A stretch of DNA of 64,000 bases from Algoriphagus yeomjeoni (lineage in GTDB: Bacteria; Bacteroidota; Bacteroidia; Cytophagales; Cyclobacteriaceae), in the NCBI RefSeq assembly GCF_003259505.1, contig NZ_QLLK01000004.1, positions 1 to 64,000 on the forward strand. Direction: 5' to 3'. Every line of letters starts with the position of its first letter. Position 1 is the stretch's first letter. Under the pieces are notes generated by a model. The model made no database searches. It saw only the letters and a program-made list of their open reading frames with translations, and had not been told where the DNA came from. Below, piece after piece: positions 8,971 to 19,458 of the stretch. Position numbers and translations under genes: made by a program.

Positions 8971-9627
8971 CTATTCGTGAGAAAGGATTTTAATCACTTT
9001 TTCTCCACTTATTCCAAAAATTTGATCATTTGGCTTTCGCTTCACTAATGCTAGACCTGTGAACCGACCAAAAGCAGGAAGTATCAATTGATTTTCACCC
9101 AAATGGAAACAAGAGATACGAAGAGATTGTCGTCCTTTTCCCCGAAGGCGAACTCCAGGATGTAAGTGTCCACAGAGGTTTAATTTGCCTTCAGGAATTT
9201 TTCCTGCTGGCTCATGAGTGAGAAACAAATTCCCCAATTCGACAGGTTTTTCGTGAATTTCAAATAAAGATTGTTTGTAAGCAATTGGTGCTAGAACGTC
9301 GTGATTTCCTTTAACTAAATGAAACCTAGTAAGGACAAAGCTCGACAAGTAGGAGTTTAAATGATCCCATTGCTCATTCCAATCACTATGGAATAAGTCT
9401 CCTAAGACATAAAAATCAGTTGGGGTATATTTTTCAACAAGTTCTTTAATGCCCTGTAAATCATGTAGATGTATAGGTTCTGGCACTGGAATACCTGATT
9501 TCCGAAAGTGTGCTGCTTTCCCAAAATGTAAATCAGCGATAAGTAAAGTCGAAGTTTCTGCAATCCAAATTGCTTTCTCAGGTAGTAAATGAAGGGTAGT
9601 ACCAAAAAACGTAATACTCGGATGCAT
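8971..9627 (-). CDS. pdeM: Ligase-associated DNA damage response endonuclease PdeM (calcineurin-like)
   Basis: The 218-residue protein is a binuclear metallophosphoesterase of the PdeM type. Metal-binding motifs appear in order: DLH at 32-34, GDLFHSD at 76-82, GNHD at 107-110, THEP, and GHLHP. In other genomes PdeM clusters with an ATP-dependent DNA ligase, an exonuclease and an Lhr-type helicase and is thought to act in DNA repair. None of those partners is present here, so the role is inferred from sequence alone. The gene is 49 bases upstream of ftsX and is divergent from the gene at 9708. Confidence 0.8.
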   Translation of the reverse strand: MHPSITFFGTTLHLLPEKAIWIAETSTLLIADLHFGKAAHFRKSGIPVPEPIHLHDLQGIKELVEKYTPTDFYVLGDLFHSDWNEQWDHLNSYLSSFVLTRFHLVKGNHDVLAPIAYKQSLFEIHEKPVELGNLFLTHEPAGKIPEGKLNLCGHLHPGVRLRGKGRQSLRISCFHLGENQLILPAFGRFTGLALVKRKPNDQIFGISGEKVIKILSHE

Positions 9628-9707
9628 GAATACTTGGGTATGGTTTTAGGGTATAACTGGATAAATTCAAAACTACCTCAATTATAGGTTTACTAAACTG
9701 ATTTTTT

Positions 9708-10151
9708 ATGAAAACTCGTCAATTTACTTCAATCGTTATTTTGTTGGTATTACTAGTCAGCCAAAGTGTATCAGCTCAATCCAAGTCAAAAATCATAGGT
9801 ATATGGTATAATTCTGATAAAACAGCTCAGATTGAGATCATGGAAAATGCAGATGAAATGATTGGTAAACTTGTCTGGATTCAACGCGAAGATGGAGATC
9901 CAGCCGTTTTCACTGATTTAGTAAATGCAGATACTAGTTTAAGAAATCGGCCACTGATGGGTCTTACGATTTTAAAGGGCCTAAAATTTAAAAATGGGAT
10001 ATGGTCCGAAGGAGAAATATATGATCCAGAATCTGGATTAAGTTACAATTGCGAATTGCAACTCAAGAAGAAAGATATTCTTGAAATAAGGGGATTTCTT
10101 GGAGATACTTGGGTTAGTAGAACAGTAGAATGGAATAGGGTAAAAAAATAA
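9708..10151 (+). CDS. Secreted DUF2147 protein
   Basis: The 147-residue protein begins with a signal peptide cleaved after about residue 23 (SVSAQ). The mature part fits DUF2147: IIGIWYNSDKTAQIEI at the start, then LTILKGLKF, GEIYDPESG and LEIRGFLGDTW, a small beta-barrel with lipocalin-like features. It is probably periplasmic, and its function is not known. It stands alone between the divergent pdeM and the convergent metX, with a strong shared terminator. Confidence 0.85.
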   Translation: MKTRQFTSIVILLVLLVSQSVSAQSKSKIIGIWYNSDKTAQIEIMENADEMIGKLVWIQREDGDPAVFTDLVNADTSLRNRPLMGLTILKGLKFKNGIWSEGEIYDPESGLSYNCELQLKKKDILEIRGFLGDTWVSRTVEWNRVKK

Positions 10152-10176
10152 GGCAGAGATTTCTGCCTTATTTTTT
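10143..10176. terminator. Bidirectional terminator between the DUF2147 gene and metX
   Basis: The 12-base arms AAATAAGGCAGA and TCTGCCTTATTT close a 4-base loop. A run of A on the left and of T on the right lets it serve both converging genes. The left arm overlaps the stop codon of the DUF2147 gene. Confidence 0.88.
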
Positions 10177-10195
10177 GTTCGATTTAAATTACTAC

Positions 10196-11251
10196 TTAGT
10201 GCATTTGCTGCAAATAAAACGACTTCAGAATATAAGAAAGCTGCTCAAATTCAATCAGAAATGCATCATGCCCTGCCGTTGAGGTTATTTCCTTGTAAGT
10301 GCCTTTTTTTACTTTTTGACTGATATACTGAGACTCTTCTGGCAGAAAAAGCAAATCAGAGTCAACTCCAATCGCTAATACATTTGCCTCAATTTTACCA
10401 AGCGCAGCATCCAGACCGCCACGATTTCTTCCCAAATCATGGGAATCCATCGTTTTGCTTAGCGTCCAATAGGAGAGCGCATTGAAGCGTTTTGAGAGCT
10501 TTTGTCCTTGGTACCTGAGATAAGATGCAGCTCGGTAGTTATCCAATTTATCATCCGAATCAGACTGTTTTCTCAACAGATCTTTTGGATGTCTATACGT
10601 GAGCATAGCTATGGCACGAGCTGTTTCAAGACCCTTTCGACCGGCAGATTCAGTGTTTTCACCCCAGGTGCAATCAGATTCTATCGCCATGCGCTGAGTT
10701 TCATTGAAGCCAATCACCCAAGGAGTAGTTTTCCCCGTTGAGGCCAGTATTATGGCATTTTTCAATTTATTTTCTAAAGTATAAGCCCACTCAAGACCTA
10801 CTTGTCCTCCAAGAGAACCACCAATCAAGGTATGAATTTGATCTAATCGAAGATGAACCCTTAAGCGTTCTAGCCCAACTGCTAGGTCTCTGCTGGTCAT
10901 TTGAGGAAAATCGTAATAATATGGCTCACGGGTAGTTGGATTCTCGCTAAGCGGCTGCGTAGAGCCATAGCAAGATCCCAATAGATTTGCACAGATGATA
11001 AAATAATCTTCAGGATCGTAGAATTTATCTTCTCCGATCAGACCATTCCACCATTCTGAGGCTTTAGAATCACCAGTAAGCGCATGAATAACCCAGATCA
11101 CATTGGATTTGTCTGAATTGAGCTGCCCATAAGTAGTATAGGCAATCTCAATTTCAGACAGAATTTCTCCAGATTCCAGATGCAATGGTGTACTAGAATG
11201 AAATGTTTCCTGAGTCATATTAATTAAAGCGTATTGACTTTTAAGGTTCAT
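10196..11251 (-). CDS. metX: Homoserine O-acetyltransferase
   Basis: MetX acetylates homoserine from acetyl-CoA, the committed step toward methionine. It is an alpha/beta hydrolase of 351 residues. The nucleophile elbow GGSLGGQ places the catalytic Ser at about 146. The acid is likely Asp299 in VDSDLLF and the base His328 in AGHDAFL. NLLGSCYGSTQP is a typical substrate-pocket segment. A second Met at residue 12 is an alternative start. It follows metY by 8 bases and forms a two-gene operon with it. Confidence 0.93.
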   Translation of the reverse strand: MNLKSQYALINMTQETFHSSTPLHLESGEILSEIEIAYTTYGQLNSDKSNVIWVIHALTGDSKASEWWNGLIGEDKFYDPEDYFIICANLLGSCYGSTQPLSENPTTREPYYYDFPQMTSRDLAVGLERLRVHLRLDQIHTLIGGSLGGQVGLEWAYTLENKLKNAIILASTGKTTPWVIGFNETQRMAIESDCTWGENTESAGRKGLETARAIAMLTYRHPKDLLRKQSDSDDKLDNYRAASYLRYQGQKLSKRFNALSYWTLSKTMDSHDLGRNRGGLDAALGKIEANVLAIGVDSDLLFLPEESQYISQKVKKGTYKEITSTAGHDAFLIEFEQLSYILKSFYLQQMH

Positions 11252-11259
11252 TTGAACAA

Positions 11260-12875
<1,616 letters not shown>

Positions 12876-12918
12876 GGTCAGCGAATAAGAAATCAAAATT
12901 TTTTCTCGTTCGCTGACC
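12876..12918 (-). terminator. Hairpin after the carbonic anhydrase gene
   Basis: Perfect 10-base arms GGTCAGCGAA and TTCGCTGACC flank a 23-base AT-rich loop, 12 bases beyond the carbonic anhydrase stop. On the minus strand only a broken T-rich tract follows, so efficiency is uncertain. Confidence 0.5.
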
Positions 12919-12930
12919 AAAAAACTAAAT

Positions 12931-13578
12931 TTATTTTTCCAACTCAGAAGAGTCAAACCTGAATATTGGGTTAATGCTTTCTAGATCAGGTTCGATATTG
13001 ACCAGTTCTTTTACCAAACCATCTTTAAGACCATAAGCCCATCCGTGTATGGTTGGTGCATTTCTGGATTTCCATGCTTTCTGAATGGTTGAGGTTTTGA
13101 TCAAGTCCTGGCATTGCTCAATCACATTCAACTCTACCAGCTTGTTTACTTTATCCTCATGAACTTCAATTGCATCGATTTCCTTCTTGTGGATATTGTA
13201 AACTTCTTTGATATTAAGTAGCCATTTATTGATGATTCCGTAGCTCTTATTTCCTAGAGCGGCATCAATTCCTCCGCAACCATAGTGACCACACACAATA
13301 ATGTGTTCTACTTTCAACACAACCACGGCATATTCTAACACGCTTAGAAGATTGAGATCTGTATGAACAACCATATTGGCGATGTTTCTATGGACGAATA
13401 TCTCGCCAGGGTCGGTTCCTGTAATTTGATTGGCAGGAACTCTACTATCGGAACATCCAATCCAAAGAAATTTTGGTGATTGTTGTTTTTCGAGTCTTCC
13501 AAAAAAATTTGCATCAGCAAGTTTTTGATCGGAAGACCATGCTTTATTCTGAATTAATAGTTTCTCGTAAGGGCTCAT
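12931..13578 (-). CDS. Beta-class carbonic anhydrase
   Basis: The enzyme interconverts CO2 and bicarbonate. Zinc ligands are visible: Cys42 in GCSDSRVP together with the Asp44-Arg46 dyad, then His98 and Cys101 in GHYGCGG. At 215 residues it is a normal, soluble, Can-like protein without a signal peptide. Its ATG overlaps the last bases of the SulP transporter gene by 4 bases, so the two are translationally coupled. The pairing suggests that the transporter moves bicarbonate and the anhydrase equilibrates it with CO2. Confidence 0.93.
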   Translation of the reverse strand: MSPYEKLLIQNKAWSSDQKLADANFFGRLEKQQSPKFLWIGCSDSRVPANQITGTDPGEIFVHRNIANMVVHTDLNLLSVLEYAVVVLKVEHIIVCGHYGCGGIDAALGNKSYGIINKWLLNIKEVYNIHKKEIDAIEVHEDKVNKLVELNVIEQCQDLIKTSTIQKAWKSRNAPTIHGWAYGLKDGLVKELVNIEPDLESINPIFRFDSSELEK

Positions 13579-15116
13579 AGTTTTTGGTGTGTTTGATATT
13601 GGTATCCTTCTATTGTAATTCTTATGTTTTTATCGGGACTAGATTCGATAAAGTCATTTAAGACTTCCTGTATGTCATGATCAATGAATTGTGCCTTGTG
13701 AGCACTAATAATAACTTTACTACCAGCAGGAATATTTGATAGATGTTTCATTAACAAGGCTTTATTTAGGAATGAAACGTCTTTTTGCAACTTTACAAGA
13801 TAGTTACCATTCAATTCAGTCAACGTGATAGCGCGAACGAAATTTGTTTTCATGACGAAGAATAACCCGAATACCATGCCTATGCCTATCCCAACCAAAA
13901 GGTCGGTGAACAGTATGGCTATCACTGTGACAATAAAAGGAATGAATTGATCCCAGCCATTTTTGAAAATGCTGATAAATATTGAAGGTTTTGCAAGCTT
14001 GTATCCAACTAAAAATAAAACTGCTGCCAGGCAACTAAGTGGTATTAAATTTAAAATATTAGGTATGCTTAACACCAGAATCATTAACAGTATTCCGTGA
14101 AATACTGCAGACATTTTTGTTTTTGCTCCAGAAGCAACGTTGGCTGAACTTCTAACGATCACCGCTGTGACAGGAAGTCCTCCAAGAAGACCAGACACCG
14201 AATTGCCTATCCCTTGAGCTACCAGTTCTCTGCTTGGTGGGGTGATTCTTTTCATTGGATCCAGCTTATCAGCTGCATCGATACTTAGGAGTGTTTCTAG
14301 ACTTCCAATGATTGCAATAGTAACGGCTACTATCCAAAAGGTGCCTTCAGTGATCATGCTAAAATCCGGAAAGGTAAGTAAATCACCGAGTTGTGAGAAA
14401 TTTTCCAAAACAGGAATACTTACCAAATGATCCCCACCCAACTGCCACTCAGGCTTCCAAAATCCATAAAGGAAATTGATTAAAATCCCTGATAGAACAG
14501 CCCACAGCGCTCCTGGGACCACTCCAAAAATCGCATGATTTCTTATTTTAGGTTTTTCAAAAAGGATTAGAATAGCCATTGCTATCAATACTATTGGGAT
14601 AGCACCTACACTTGAATACTGTATAGCATACCAAATTTCAGAAAAAGTGTTATGATCATCGGCTTGCAAAAATGACTCGTCACCCATCAAATCAACATCA
14701 TAACCCAGTGCATGTGGAATTTGCTTTAATATGAGAATTAAGCCTATGGCTGTAAGCATTCCTTTAATAACAGCATGTGGGAAGTAATATCCAATTATAC
14801 CTGCTTTGGCGACCCCTAGCCCTAATTGAATTAATCCTGCAATAACCACTGTACCTAGAAATAGCTGAAATGTCCCCATACTATTAATAGAATCCAACAC
14901 GATTACTGTCAATCCAGCAGCAGGGCCACTTACGCTTACATTCGATCCAGATATAGATCCTACAACTATTCCACCCACAATTCCTGCGATAAGACCGGAC
15001 ATGGGAGGAGCTCCACTAGCAACCGCTATTCCTAAACATAGTGGCAATGCCACTAAAAAAACCACCAAACTGGCTTTTAAATCATACTTTAAATTACTTC
15101 CGAAAAGACTATTCAT
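13575..15116 (-). CDS. SulP-family anion transporter, probably bicarbonate
   Basis: This SLC26/SulP membrane protein of 513 residues has about 12 hydrophobic segments. It carries the family signatures ASGAPPMSGLIAGIVGG near the N-terminus and GNSVSGLLGGLPVTAVIVRSS in mid-protein. A compact STAS-like domain occupies about residues 440-513. The family carries sulfate, bicarbonate or other anions. The overlapping carbonic anhydrase gene points to bicarbonate, as in known SulP-CA fusions. It is first in a two-gene operon. Confidence 0.9.
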   Translation of the reverse strand: MNSLFGSNLKYDLKASLVVFLVALPLCLGIAVASGAPPMSGLIAGIVGGIVVGSISGSNVSVSGPAAGLTVIVLDSINSMGTFQLFLGTVVIAGLIQLGLGVAKAGIIGYYFPHAVIKGMLTAIGLILILKQIPHALGYDVDLMGDESFLQADDHNTFSEIWYAIQYSSVGAIPIVLIAMAILILFEKPKIRNHAIFGVVPGALWAVLSGILINFLYGFWKPEWQLGGDHLVSIPVLENFSQLGDLLTFPDFSMITEGTFWIVAVTIAIIGSLETLLSIDAADKLDPMKRITPPSRELVAQGIGNSVSGLLGGLPVTAVIVRSSANVASGAKTKMSAVFHGILLMILVLSIPNILNLIPLSCLAAVLFLVGYKLAKPSIFISIFKNGWDQFIPFIVTVIAILFTDLLVGIGIGMVFGLFFVMKTNFVRAITLTELNGNYLVKLQKDVSFLNKALLMKHLSNIPAGSKVIISAHKAQFIDHDIQEVLNDFIESSPDKNIRITIEGYQYQTHQKL

Positions 15117-15226
15117 TCTAAGGGTTTATTGCAATGTGTATTTGAGAATTTTGTTCTCCATTTCTCATAAAAATAAATTATTGTATTGACTCATTCTAAT
15201 TAATGACACAAAACCTATCAAATTAC

Positions 15227-16561
15227 TTATTTTAAAAGAGCTTTTATGGCTTGATCAACGGCATAAAAATTAAATAGTTTGATAGCCGATTGCATTTTGT
15301 CCTGAATAGCGTCAAGGTTAAGATTGCCAATACTTCCCTCATGGGTGTGATTTAAAATAGTTTGATCTGGTGCAAAATTATCAGACTCTATGTCCATTCC
15401 TACTTGCTTATACGCATCTCTGAATGGCATTCCTTTTAGCACCAAGTCGTTAACTACCTCTACAGAAAATAGATGCTTGTAGAAAGGATCCGCAAGAATA
15501 TCTTCTTTTACTTTAATGGATTTGAGCATAAATGTGGTCATACTCAAACAGGAATTCAAACTTTCTATAGCCGGAAAAATCTCCTCTTTCAGCAATTGTA
15601 AATCTCTGTGGTATCCCGTGGTGGTATTCGTCAAAATCATAGAAACAGCATTTGGTACTGCCTGAATCTGATTCGTTTTTGCTCTGATCAGCTCAAAAAC
15701 ATCAGGATTCTTCTTATGTGGCATAATGCTGCTTCCAGTTGTCAGATCATCAGGAAACTTTATAAATGCAAAGTGTTGATTCATGAAAATACATACATCT
15801 GCAGCTAATCGGTTTAGCGTTCCAGCCATTCCAGCCATGGCGAAAGACAGGGTACGCTCAGTTTTACCACGACTATTTTGAGCATTGAGCACATTATGAT
15901 GAAGATCTGCAAAACCTAAAAGATGCGTAGTCATGGTTCTGTCGAGCGGAAAACTGGAGCCGTATCCAGCCGCCGAACCTAATGGGTTTTTATTGGACAA
16001 ATCGAAAGCTGCTTTGAGTAAGCCTAGATCTTCGGATAAACTTTCTGCAAAGGAACTGAACCAAAGTCCAAAAGAAGACGGCATTGCAAGTTGCGTATGT
16101 GTATAACCTGGCATCAGGTCATCTTTGTGCTTTTCTGCTAACTTGATCAGTAGGTCAAATAACTCGATACTTTCTTCTACCAATCCATGAATTGCTGCTC
16201 GATAGTATAATTTTAGATCAACCAAAACCTGGTCATTTCGACTTCTTCCGCTGTGAAGTTTTTTACCTACATCACCGAATCGCTCTGTCAGCAAAAATTC
16301 TACTTGAGAGTGTACATCTTCTACTCCTGGAGCTATTTCAAATTGGCCTTTCTCAATTTCAAAATAAATATCTTTTAGGCCACCCTGAAGTATTTCATTC
16401 TCTTCGGTGGTCAAAAGACCGATAGAGGAAAGCATTTGCGCATGAGCCATAGAGCCAAGCACATCGAACGGGGCTAAAATGATATCAAACTCTGGATCTC
16501 GTCCAATAGTGAAAGATTCAACTTCCTTTTTACTTCCTATTTCTTTTTGCCAAAGTTTCAT
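15227..16561 (-). CDS. argH: Argininosuccinate lyase
   Basis: ArgH cleaves argininosuccinate to arginine and fumarate, the last step of the pathway. The fumarase/aspartase superfamily signature GSSIMPHKKNPDVFE is present with its mobile-loop serine pair, as is the HSGRSRNDQV segment. At 444 residues it is near the usual length. It is the final gene of the arginine operon and starts 2 bases after the argE stop. Confidence 0.95.
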   Translation of the reverse strand: MKLWQKEIGSKKEVESFTIGRDPEFDIILAPFDVLGSMAHAQMLSSIGLLTTEENEILQGGLKDIYFEIEKGQFEIAPGVEDVHSQVEFLLTERFGDVGKKLHSGRSRNDQVLVDLKLYYRAAIHGLVEESIELFDLLIKLAEKHKDDLMPGYTHTQLAMPSSFGLWFSSFAESLSEDLGLLKAAFDLSNKNPLGSAAGYGSSFPLDRTMTTHLLGFADLHHNVLNAQNSRGKTERTLSFAMAGMAGTLNRLAADVCIFMNQHFAFIKFPDDLTTGSSIMPHKKNPDVFELIRAKTNQIQAVPNAVSMILTNTTTGYHRDLQLLKEEIFPAIESLNSCLSMTTFMLKSIKVKEDILADPFYKHLFSVEVVNDLVLKGMPFRDAYKQVGMDIESDNFAPDQTILNHTHEGSIGNLNLDAIQDKMQSAIKLFNFYAVDQAIKALLK

Positions 16562-16563
16562 TT

Positions 16564-17646
16564 CTAATTAGTTTGAGTTAGCATCTCAGCATAAGTATCA
16601 AGAATCTTGATGTAGCCTTCGATACCTTTCTGAATCTCGTTCAAATAAATGTATTCATCTGCAGAATGTGACCTAGCTGAGTCTCCAGGGCCAATTTTCA
16701 CAGATGGGTAGGGGATCAATGCCTGATCCGATAGGGTAGGACTCCCGTAGGTTTTTAGTTCAAGTTGCTCTCCAACTTTAAGTATCAAATGGCCTTCCGG
16801 TACATGGGAAGATTGAAGTCGTAAGGAGCGAGGAATAAGCGCTGCGCTTAAGTTGGATTTCAATTCCTCGAGTGCTTCTTCGAGGGAATAAGCATCTGTG
16901 ACTCGGACGTCCAATACAAATTCACAAAGATCTGGCACTACGTTATGCTGCTCCCCAGCATGAATTACTGTTGCAGAGACTTTTGTTTTACCGAGGAATT
17001 GTGAGACTTTTTGGAATTCAAAATCTTTGATTTTCTGTAAATCGTCCAATGCAAGATAAATCGAGTTGACGCCTTCTTCACGGGCAGCATGTCCAGCTTT
17101 ACCATAGACTTTCGCGTCGATGACCATCAGGCCTTTTTCGGCTACAGCCATTTCCATTAGCGTAGGTTCACCTACGATAGCTAGATCACAGGGAGGAAGT
17201 TGATCGATGACCGAAGCGATACCATTTTTACCAGAAATTTCTTCTTCAGCCGATGCAATCATGATTAGATTGTAGGGTAGATCTTCCTCATAAAAATGCG
17301 TAAAAGCAGCCATCAGACATACTAAAGGTCCTCCAGCATCATTGCTTCCAAGTCCAAAAAGCTTTCCGTCTTGGGTAATTGCATGAAAAGGGTCTTTGGT
17401 ATAGCCAGCATTTGGCTTGACCGTGTCGTGATGGGAATTAAGCCAGATAGTTGGCTTGCTTTTATCAAAAGGGGCAGTAAAAGCCCAAATGTTATTTCCT
17501 GATTTATGAACTTCAATATCTCTAGCAGTGAAAAATTCCTCTAAAACCTCAGCAGTAGAACTTTCTTCCCTAGAATAGGATGGTATTTCTATTAGTTGTT
17601 TTAGAAGCTGTACCGCATCGTCATATAAACCCATTGTTGATTTCAA
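16564..17646 (-). CDS. argE: N-acyl-ornithine / N-succinyl-citrulline deacylase (M20, ArgE-type)
   Basis: This M20 zinc peptidase-type deacylase removes the N-acyl group late in arginine synthesis. Metal motifs are NSHHDTVKP with the following Asp, LGSNDAGGPL, and AEEEISG with the catalytic Glu pair. SGSNDAGGP-like spacing and a 360-residue length fit ArgE/DapE. Because the operon carries a succinylornithine-type carbamoyltransferase, the natural substrate is probably N-succinyl- or N-acetyl-citrulline rather than acetylornithine. The operon position between argB and argH supports this. Confidence 0.88.
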   Translation of the reverse strand: MKSTMGLYDDAVQLLKQLIEIPSYSREESSTAEVLEEFFTARDIEVHKSGNNIWAFTAPFDKSKPTIWLNSHHDTVKPNAGYTKDPFHAITQDGKLFGLGSNDAGGPLVCLMAAFTHFYEEDLPYNLIMIASAEEEISGKNGIASVIDQLPPCDLAIVGEPTLMEMAVAEKGLMVIDAKVYGKAGHAAREEGVNSIYLALDDLQKIKDFEFQKVSQFLGKTKVSATVIHAGEQHNVVPDLCEFVLDVRVTDAYSLEEALEELKSNLSAALIPRSLRLQSSHVPEGHLILKVGEQLELKTYGSPTLSDQALIPYPSVKIGPGDSARSHSADEYIYLNEIQKGIEGYIKILDTYAEMLTQTN

Positions 17647-17655
17647 ATTTTTGAT

Positions 17656-18456
17656 TTAGTACAAGTCGTAGCGACTTCTCTCAATGGTAGTTCCCGATAG
17701 TTTTCCCTTTGCTGCCAAATGAAGGTTTTCTGCTTTTCCAATCCAAACATGATTTACCCCTTTTTCCAATGCCTCGAATGCATTATCCAATTTAGGGATC
17801 ATACCGGAATGAATCACATTTTCCTTACGGAGCTCTTCATAGATATCCTCATTAATCAATGGAATGATGGAATTTTCATTTTTCTCATCAATCAGAACAC
17901 CGCTTTTGTTAAAGCAAAAGTATAAATTAACCTGATGCTCTTTGGCTAGGCTTGTGGCTAGGGCAGAGGCAATACTGTCAGCGTTTGTGTTGAGTAACTG
18001 GCCTTTAGCATCGTGCGTGATCGCATTCACAACTGGAAGTAAATCCCCTGAAAGTAAATGATCAATCAACTTGGTATTAACTTCCTGAATATCACCTACA
18101 AATCCATAGTCAATTCCCTTGACAGGACGTTTGATGGATCGGATGATATTTCCGTCGGCTCCAGTCATTCCAATCGCATTTACTTTCAGCGCCTGAAGTT
18201 TAGCTACTAGATTTTTATTGATCAAACCTGCGTAAACCATGGTCACCACATCCAAGGTTTCCTGATCAGTAATTCTTCTCCCATCCACCATTTCTGGCAT
18301 TACGCCTAGTGATTCTCCGAATCGGGAAGCCATGATTCCTCCACCATGAACCAGTATTTTGTGTCCTGGGAATTTGGCGAAAAGAGCTAAAAATTCATCC
18401 AGCTTTTCAGGAAAGTCGATGACGTTACCTCCGATTTTAATAATATTTATTTTCAT
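17656..18456 (-). CDS. argB: N-acylglutamate kinase
   Basis: ArgB phosphorylates N-acetyl- or N-succinyl-glutamate. It is an amino acid kinase fold protein of 266 residues with KIGGNVID at the N-terminus, the VHGGGIMASRFGESLG substrate loop, and NTNADSIASALATSLAKE. No N-terminal arginine-feedback extension is present, so control may lie in expression. It lies 9 bases downstream of nothing but the argF' end and directly before argE. The acyl form used is inferred from the neighbouring carbamoyltransferase. Confidence 0.92.
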   Translation of the reverse strand: MKINIIKIGGNVIDFPEKLDEFLALFAKFPGHKILVHGGGIMASRFGESLGVMPEMVDGRRITDQETLDVVTMVYAGLINKNLVAKLQALKVNAIGMTGADGNIIRSIKRPVKGIDYGFVGDIQEVNTKLIDHLLSGDLLPVVNAITHDAKGQLLNTNADSIASALATSLAKEHQVNLYFCFNKSGVLIDEKNENSIIPLINEDIYEELRKENVIHSGMIPKLDNAFEALEKGVNHVWIGKAENLHLAAKGKLSGTTIERSRYDLY

Positions 18457-18469
18457 TGGGCGTAAGTCT

Positions 18470-19441
18470 TTAATTATTTCCTAACAAATGGCTAATTACT
18501 GCCTGAGCCGCGAATATTCTATTTTTTGCTTGTTGCTGAACCAAAGATCGAGATCCATCTAAGATTTCATCTGATAATTCAAGGTTCCTACGAACCGGCA
18601 AGCAATGCATGACCTTTGCATTTTTTGCATTTGCAAAATGATTTTCCGTAAGCATCCAGGAGTCATCCGTAGAAAGAATCTTCCCGTAATCATTGAAAGA
18701 TGACCAGTTCTTAACATACACAAAATCAGCTCCTTCAATCGCTTTACTTTGATCATATTCTATGGTAGCGCCTTTAGTGAATTCCGCATCTAATTCATAG
18801 CCTGAAGGATGTGTTATAGTCAAATCATGATCCATTCCAAGCGCCCATTCCGCAAAGGAATTGGCTACCGCATGGGGAATAGCTTTGATATGTGGGCCCC
18901 AAGTCAATACCACTTTTGGTTTCTTTTTACCTGACCAATTTTCACGAATTGTGATCTGATCAGCCAAGCTTTGCAATGGATGGCGAGTTGCAGATTCCAA
19001 GCTTACCACAGGAACTCCTGAATACTTTACAAATTGAGAAAATGTAAAATCACTCATATCTTCCTCCTTATTTGTCAATGAAGGAAATGCCCGAATCGCC
19101 AAAATATCAAAATACGAACCCAAAACTGCCGCTGCATCTTTGATATGCTCAACTGTTCCTCGGTTCATGACAGCACCATCCTGTAATTCCAACGCCCAAC
19201 CTTCCTTATCCATATTTAGCACGATTGGCTCCATTCCTAGATTCAGCGCTGCGAGTTGAGTGGAAACTCTAGTTCTCAAGGATGGATTCAAGAATATACA
19301 GCCAATTCGTTTTCCTTGACCTTTAGTATTGTCTAGTAAGGGATTTGACTTGTAAGTAAGCGCACTTTCGATCAGTTGATTTCCCAGATCGATGTTTTCA
19401 AATTTTGTAAAATGTATAAGTGGCGATTTGTCTGCTGCCAT
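18470..19441 (-). CDS. argF': N-succinylornithine carbamoyltransferase
   Basis: This carbamoyltransferase acts on an N-acylated ornithine, the variant found in Bacteroidota in place of classical ArgF. The carbamoyl-phosphate motif appears as NPSLRTRVST, differing from the STRT of ordinary ornithine transcarbamylases. EGWALELQDGAVM and MHCLPVRRN are also characteristic. The frame is open 23 codons further upstream into argD, but MAADKSPLIHF gives a family-like N-terminus and avoids the overlap, so I use 19441. The succinyl rather than acetyl preference is known for the Bacteroides homologue and is inferred here. Confidence 0.88.
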   Translation of the reverse strand: MAADKSPLIHFTKFENIDLGNQLIESALTYKSNPLLDNTKGQGKRIGCIFLNPSLRTRVSTQLAALNLGMEPIVLNMDKEGWALELQDGAVMNRGTVEHIKDAAAVLGSYFDILAIRAFPSLTNKEEDMSDFTFSQFVKYSGVPVVSLESATRHPLQSLADQITIRENWSGKKKPKVVLTWGPHIKAIPHAVANSFAEWALGMDHDLTITHPSGYELDAEFTKGATIEYDQSKAIEGADFVYVKNWSSFNDYGKILSTDDSWMLTENHFANAKNAKVMHCLPVRRNLELSDEILDGSRSLVQQQAKNRIFAAQAVISHLLGNN

Positions 19442-19458
19442 TAGGTTGGTGGGTAGGT

